From assembly GCA_964348015.1 (NCBI GenBank), contig CAYGBC010000042.1, forward strand, positions 1 through 64,000: a stretch of 64,000 nucleotides of DNA, written 5' to 3'. Positions within the stretch are counted from its first letter, which is position 1. Each line of letters starts with the position of its first letter. The notes under the pieces were generated by a model, which worked only from the letters and a program-made list of their open reading frames with translations, searched no databases and had not been told where the DNA came from. The stretch is from SOIA01 sp964348015. GTDB taxonomy: Bacteria; Acidobacteriota; Aminicenantia; Aminicenantales; Aminicenantaceae. This document shows positions 59,758 to 64,000 of this stretch, in pieces. The translations under genes were made by a program, and so were the position numbers.

Positions 59758-60441
59758 TTATTTTTGAAACCTGTAACCGGACCAAGGAACAGTGATCAAG
59801 TGGACAGGTTCAGAGGGCTTGTCTTCGATCTTCTTTCTCAGGTGATGGATAAAAGTATCCACAGTCCTTGTGGTGGGGAATTTGTCGTAGCCCCAGACTT
59901 CATTGAGGATCAAATCCCGGCTCACGACTTCCCCTTCATGAGAGATCAAAATCTTGAGAAGTCCGAATTCCTTGGCCGTCAGGTAAAGTTCCTTTTTTCC
60001 TTTGGAAGCGGTCTGTTTTTTAAAATTGATATGGACATCCCCGAAAGAATACTCTTCGATCTCTCCTGTTTCGGGTTGGAATCGGCGGAGAACGGCCTTT
60101 ATCCGGGCCAGAAGCTCTTTAGCCCCAAAAGGCTTTATCATATAATCATCGGCGCCGAATTCCAGGCCTAAGACTTTGTCGATCTCCTCTTTCTTCTCTC
60201 CGGTCAGCATGATGATGGGTGTGATGACGTTCTTCGCCCGCAGTCCCTTGCACACTTCCAGCCCGCCTAAAGACGGAAGACCCACATCCAGAATGATCAA
60301 ATCAACTTTTTCCCGGGAAGCCAACTGGAATCCTTCCTCCCCGTCCATGGCGGAGATAACTTTAAAATTTTCCGCCTCTAAAAGAGACGTAAGAGTCTCC
60401 AGAAGAGACTCATCATCTTCGATGACCAATATTTTCTTCAC
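59758..60441 (-). CDS. OmpR/PhoB-family response regulator
   Basis: A 227-residue transcription factor. Receiver domain 1-120 with phospho-Asp D52 (LDVGLP) and K103 (KPF); winged-helix DNA-binding domain from about 130 (YLTAKEFGLLKILISHEG, TTRTVDTFIHHLRKKIED, ITVPWSGYRF). It is the last gene of a minus-strand set with a REC-kinase fusion and a histidine kinase. Its 3' end is only 46 bp from site 1 of the 11-bp-repeat operator, so it is the natural candidate to bind both sites. Confidence 0.93.
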   Translation of the reverse strand: MKKILVIEDDESLLETLTSLLEAENFKVISAMDGEEGFQLASREKVDLIILDVGLPSLGGLEVCKGLRAKNVITPIIMLTGEKKEEIDKVLGLEFGADDYMIKPFGAKELLARIKAVLRRFQPETGEIEEYSFGDVHINFKKQTASKGKKELYLTAKEFGLLKILISHEGEVVSRDLILNEVWGYDKFPTTRTVDTFIHHLRKKIEDKPSEPVHLITVPWSGYRFQK

Positions 60442-60522
60442 GGCACCCCCCCACGCTTTTGGATTTTCTGGTTCTCCGTGTACCTCTTGACCTGAATTTC
60501 CTTTACGGATCTATCCGATAAC

Positions 60523-63225
60523 TTAAAATTTCCCGTATTTTTTCACTCTCTCATCATATTTCAATTTTTGGCTCTTCACGATATCCTCGAAGCGCGCATC
60601 ATCCCGTAATCCATCATAGAAAATGCTGTGGACCAGGGGAAGATAAGAGTACTGAAAATGCTCGTTGCCCTTCCGGATCACACGCTGTATATATTTGATT
60701 GCTTCCTCCTTCATCCCGAGAAGAGAATAGATGATCCCGTTTTTCTTGAGTAAAAGAGCTTTTTTCTTTTCTCCTTTTAAAGCCAAGAGCAACGCCTTGT
60801 AAAACTGAATCCCCGGATAACCGGGATTAATCTTTCCAGCATCGTTGAGATATTTTTCTGCCTTTTCTGCCTTTCTCAACATCATATACAGCAAACTGTA
60901 ATCTTGAAAAGACCAAAAATTTTCAGGTTCTATTTCTAAGGCTTCTATAATTTTAACTTCTGCCTCTCGGAATTTCCCAGAGTATATGAGACACCGAGCG
61001 AGAAGAGAATGGGAGGGAAGAAAAAATGGGTCGACTTCAATGTTTTTGGATGCGTAATCAATGGCCTGGTGGAGCAAACCAAAATTCCTGTAAAAAAGGC
61101 CTATGATATGATTGAGTTGCGGCGTATTCGGCCCTATCTCCAGAGCTTTCTTGAAGTGCTGATACGCTTTGTCGTATTCCCCCTTCAAAAGGTGAACCCA
61201 TCCGATAGCAGCGTTTGTATCGACCAGACTCGGATCCAAATCATACGCTTTCTCAATGTTCTGGATAACGACAGCTAAATCCCTTCGGTTTCCCGTTATC
61301 TGGTAATGATGCTGGTAAGCCCAGACCAGGCCGGTATACGCCAGCACATAATTCGGGTCACATTCAACCGCTTTTTTGAGCAACTTGATCGCGGCCTTAA
61401 AATCATCCTGTTTGTGGGAAATAACGTATTTGCTGTTGATCAGATGCATCCCTTTCAGGGCATACTCGTAGGCCTCAATGTTTTCTGGACGCCTCTGTTT
61501 GAACGATTCGATCGCTTTCGGAGTCAGCTTCACTTTCAGGGCTTCGGCGATGGCTTTGGATACTTCATCCTGAACCTCGAACACACTCTCGAGCTTTTGG
61601 TGATATATATCTCCCCAGAGGTGGAATCCATCCTCCACGTTGATCAATTCCGCATTCACACGAATATCGTCTCCCTCTCTGCGGAGACTTCCTTCCAGGA
61701 TGGTGGCCACGTTCAATTCTCGGCCTATTTCTCTGATGTCTTTATCTGTGTTCTTGTAGCGCATCGCCGAAGTTCGGGAAATCACTTTCAAACCTGAAAA
61801 CCTGGAGAGCCTGGTGATGATATCTTCTGTCATCCCATCAGAAAGGTACTCCTGATCTTTCTTCAGGCTCATGTCCACGAAAGGCAGTACCGCAATCGAG
61901 TTTTTCCATTCGATTCCTTTTTTGATCTCCTTTTCAGGCTTCTTTTCTTCTCTGAGGTCTACAGAAACAGGTTTTCCCCTTTCCATTTGTCCTAAATCAC
62001 TAAGAAGCTCGGCGACATCCTGATAACGTGCTTTTTTATCCTTTTCCATGCATTTCAGGATCACCCGACTGAGATCCTCAGGAACCTGCGGGTTGAATTC
62101 CCTGGGTTCTGGCGGCTTCTCTATTTTATGTTTCAAGGCTACGGTAAGTGGAGTATCCCCTTGGAACGGGACTCGTCCGGTCACCATCGCAAACATAATC
62201 ACGCCCAGTGAGTAGATATCGGATCGCTGGTCCACTTCTTTCCCTTCCACCTGCTCAGGAGACATGTACTCGGGTGTGCCGTAGACCGTTCCGGCCTCGG
62301 TGATCCCTTTCATCTTCATGGAACGGGCGATCCCAAAATCCATGATCCGGGCGCTCCCCTCTTTATCGATCATGATGTTCTGAGGCTTCAGGTCTCTATG
62401 CACGACTCCATGTCTGTGGGCCTCGGCAAGCCCTTCACAGACCTGCTTGGTGATAGATATGGCTTTTTTTATCGTCAATTGACCTGTTTTCTTGAGCAGA
62501 CTCTTCAAGTCATCCCCGGGAACGTATTCCATCGTGATGAACGGCATACCTTCCTCTTCGTTGAGGTCAAACATGCGGCAGACATTTCTCTGGGCAATTT
62601 TCCTGGCAAACTTCAGCTCATTCCGGAAACGCTCGAGTGTTTTCTTATCGGCGGCTATCGAAGGATTCAAAAGCTTGATGGCCACTTCTTCGCCGACTTT
62701 TTTATCAGTGGCTCTGTAAACTCTGCCCATGCCCCCTCTTCCCAGTTCCTCCACAATCTCGTACCGACCGGCAAAGGTGCTGCCCCTGGGCAATGCATGG
62801 AGAGGGATTTCGAGCGTCTCAGTCCTGGAATAGTACTCTCCAGTCTCTTCGACTTTATGACCTGAACGCCGGAGCACAGCCCTGATGCGGGCCAGCAACT
62901 CCTTTGTTCCGAAGGGTTTGACAAGATAATCATCCGCCCCGATATCAAGCCCGGAGGCCTTGTCCAGTTCGTCTCTCTTCTCCCCGGAAAGCATGATGAC
63001 CGGAGTGGTGAAGCCTTTTGCACGGATCTTCCGGCAGACTTCAAATCCACTTAAAGACGGGAGATTCACATCCAGAACGATCAAATCAATTTTTTCTTTA
63101 AGGGCGAGCTGAAGGCCCTTTTCTCCATCATCCGAAGTGAAAACTTTGAAATTCTCGGTTTCGAGGAAAGTCTTCAGAGTTTCCAGGAGAGCCAGATCAT
63201 CTTCGACGATCAATATTTTTTTCAT
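60523..63225 (-). CDS. Receiver-Ser/Thr kinase-TolB-like-TPR fusion protein
   Basis: A 900-residue fusion. Residues 1-120: response-regulator receiver with D52 and K103. About 153-410: Hanks-type kinase with LGRGGMGRVY (160-169), VAIK184, HRDLKPQN (H276-R277-D278), MDFGIAR (D296-F297-G298) and GTPEYMSPEQ, so it looks active. About 450-575: a TolB-N/FlgO-type domain (SIAVLPFVDMSLKKDQEYLSDG, LKVISRTSAM, LEGSLRREGDDIRVNAELI). About 595-880: tetratricopeptide repeats. There is no membrane segment, unlike many bacterial Ser/Thr kinases. It overlaps the histidine kinase gene by 4 bp and its receiver is closely similar to that of the downstream regulator. Confidence 0.92.
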   Translation of the reverse strand: MKKILIVEDDLALLETLKTFLETENFKVFTSDDGEKGLQLALKEKIDLIVLDVNLPSLSGFEVCRKIRAKGFTTPVIMLSGEKRDELDKASGLDIGADDYLVKPFGTKELLARIRAVLRRSGHKVEETGEYYSRTETLEIPLHALPRGSTFAGRYEIVEELGRGGMGRVYRATDKKVGEEVAIKLLNPSIAADKKTLERFRNELKFARKIAQRNVCRMFDLNEEEGMPFITMEYVPGDDLKSLLKKTGQLTIKKAISITKQVCEGLAEAHRHGVVHRDLKPQNIMIDKEGSARIMDFGIARSMKMKGITEAGTVYGTPEYMSPEQVEGKEVDQRSDIYSLGVIMFAMVTGRVPFQGDTPLTVALKHKIEKPPEPREFNPQVPEDLSRVILKCMEKDKKARYQDVAELLSDLGQMERGKPVSVDLREEKKPEKEIKKGIEWKNSIAVLPFVDMSLKKDQEYLSDGMTEDIITRLSRFSGLKVISRTSAMRYKNTDKDIREIGRELNVATILEGSLRREGDDIRVNAELINVEDGFHLWGDIYHQKLESVFEVQDEVSKAIAEALKVKLTPKAIESFKQRRPENIEAYEYALKGMHLINSKYVISHKQDDFKAAIKLLKKAVECDPNYVLAYTGLVWAYQHHYQITGNRRDLAVVIQNIEKAYDLDPSLVDTNAAIGWVHLLKGEYDKAYQHFKKALEIGPNTPQLNHIIGLFYRNFGLLHQAIDYASKNIEVDPFFLPSHSLLARCLIYSGKFREAEVKIIEALEIEPENFWSFQDYSLLYMMLRKAEKAEKYLNDAGKINPGYPGIQFYKALLLALKGEKKKALLLKKNGIIYSLLGMKEEAIKYIQRVIRKGNEHFQYSYLPLVHSIFYDGLRDDARFEDIVKSQKLKYDERVKKYGKF

Positions 63226-64000
63226 GGCAGTGGAAAAATCAGACTGAAAGCACTCCCTTTACCAGGCTGGCTGTCCACGCGGATTTCTCCTCCGTGGGCG
63301 TTCATGATGTGTTTAACGATCTTTAATCCCAACCCGACTCCTTTCGGACTGTGCTGGCCGGCCTCCTTGTGACGGTAAAATCCCTCGAAAATCTTCTCTT
63401 GGACTTCCAACGGAATTCCTATTCCCTTATCTGTAATCCTGATCTCAACCTGTCTGGGACTCTGGATGAGCTCGATCTCTATCGCCTTTTCATCTGTGGA
63501 GTACTTTATAGCATTGTCAAGAAGGTTGGTCAACGCCTGCTTGACGGCGTCCGGATCGACTTCCAGAAAGAGAGGCTTCCCGGAAAACTTCTTGTTGAAA
63601 ACGATCTCATCCGCTTCTGACCTGTACTGACAGAGCTTCAAGGCCTCATCGATCAACTCCCGAATATTCACTCTCTCGAAATTGTAGGTTTTCGCATCCT
63701 TCTCGATTTTTCCGAAATCAAGGATGTTATGAAGGAAACGCGAAAGCCGGCTGCTTTCTGAAGCGACAAGGCTGATGAGCTCCTCCTGTTTGGCCTTATC
63801 TTTCACTCTTCCTTCCTGAAGGATTTCCGCTAATCCCCGGATTGAACTCATAGGCGTGCGGATCTCATGGGACACGGCGGAAATGAACTCGGTTTTCAAC
63901 TGGATGAGCTCATTCAGTTTTTCTTTCTCCACTCTTTCATAGATCACTTCCTCCAGCAGCCTGATCCTCTCCAGGTTCAATGCCAGGTCCCGGCTCATGG
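63222..64000 (-). CDS. Sensor histidine kinase (N-terminus beyond window)
   Basis: The C-terminal portion, at least 258 residues. A coiled linker (LERIRLLEEVIYERVEKEKL) leads to the dimerisation/phosphoacceptor helix with H44 in VSHEIRTPMSS (numbering of the visible part), then the N box NLLDNAIKYS, G1 DKGIGIP, F box and G2 GVGLGLKIV, with DxG and GxG intact. The frame is open at the window edge, and the start of the linker resembles the end of a GAF domain, so the sensor part lies outside. It overlaps the REC-kinase fusion by 4 bp and should phosphorylate that receiver, the OmpR-type one, or both. Confidence 0.9.
   Translation of the reverse strand, partial: MSRDLALNLERIRLLEEVIYERVEKEKLNELIQLKTEFISAVSHEIRTPMSSIRGLAEILQEGRVKDKAKQEELISLVASESSRLSRFLHNILDFGKIEKDAKTYNFERVNIRELIDEALKLCQYRSEADEIVFNKKFSGKPLFLEVDPDAVKQALTNLLDNAIKYSTDEKAIEIELIQSPRQVEIRITDKGIGIPLEVQEKIFEGFYRHKEAGQHSPKGVGLGLKIVKHIMNAHGGEIRVDSQPGKGSAFSLIFPLP

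Overview
The window is one chromosome segment of an uncultured-looking, Gram-negative (diderm) bacterium of about 48-50% GC. Several predicted lipoproteins, an Omp85-type barrel, a GspC-like protein and Zn-ABC genes support a diderm envelope. The Hanks-kinase/TolB-like/TPR fusion, the secreted 6-bladed propeller, the aldehyde:ferredoxin oxidoreductase, the URO-D-family proteins and the wealth of short palindromic repeats together recall Acidobacteriota/Candidatus Aminicenantes-like genomes. That placement is an inference, not a proof. Genes are dense and form short operons on both strands.

Layout. 1-305: an AT-rich end with a truncated RNase HI gene. 456-3369: the selenocysteine module selA-selD-selC on the minus strand; no selB and no certain selenoprotein lie in the window. 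3767-7145: a two-gene flavoenzyme operon (FAD flavoprotein and Old-Yellow-Enzyme-like Fe-S protein). 7283-9115: a GspC/PDZ protein and a sugar-isomerase-like TIM barrel. 9466-21800: a carbohydrate region with ProX-like editing enzyme, lipoprotein, six-hairpin glycosidase, Na+/solute symporter, two URO-D-family proteins (the second at 21981-23024), a propeller protein, an AOR overlapping a tandem class II aldolase, and L-rhamnose isomerase. This looks like uptake and breakdown of a deoxysugar, with the aldehyde product oxidised to acid and ferredoxin as acceptor. 23147-31289: housekeeping and lipid genes (asnS, ICMT-like, rimO-pgpA-cinA-thpR-plsY-gpsA, TPR lipoprotein). 31297-33769: metK-ahcY. 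34042-38518: two M16-family proteins and fused ftcD. 38636-39717: THEP1-like NTPase and macro domain. 39893-44172: znuABC-like transporter, glycosyltransferase and a second PlsY-like protein. 44547-49907: debranching-enzyme-like protein, galK, pepD. 49909-59602: a minus-strand lipid/isoprenoid-type cluster (UbiA, DAG kinase, ThiL-like, two SDRs, B12 radical SAM, Omp85, membrane protein, COQ7-like diiron protein). 59758-64000: a signalling unit of histidine kinase, REC-Ser/Thr kinase-TolB-like-TPR fusion and OmpR-type regulator.

The most interesting signal is regulatory. Two promoters of the 50-59 kb cluster (before UbiA, and before the SDR/radical-SAM pair) share four direct repeats of 11-bp period, exactly 18 bp and then TA(G/C)ATTATCT. 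This is the layout of an OmpR/PhoB-type operator. The OmpR-type regulator gene ends right beside one of the two sites. Together with the kinase fusion upstream it suggests a phosphorelay plus Hanks-kinase circuit controlling an uncharacterised lipid-like pathway.

Other notable items: a metK leader whose Shine-Dalgarno can pair in one of two exclusive hairpins; an asnS gene whose promoter predicts a leaderless mRNA; a Cys-rich N-terminal extension on SelD; M16 proteins without an intact zinc motif; and two families of palindromic, MITE-like repeats in the intergenic gaps.
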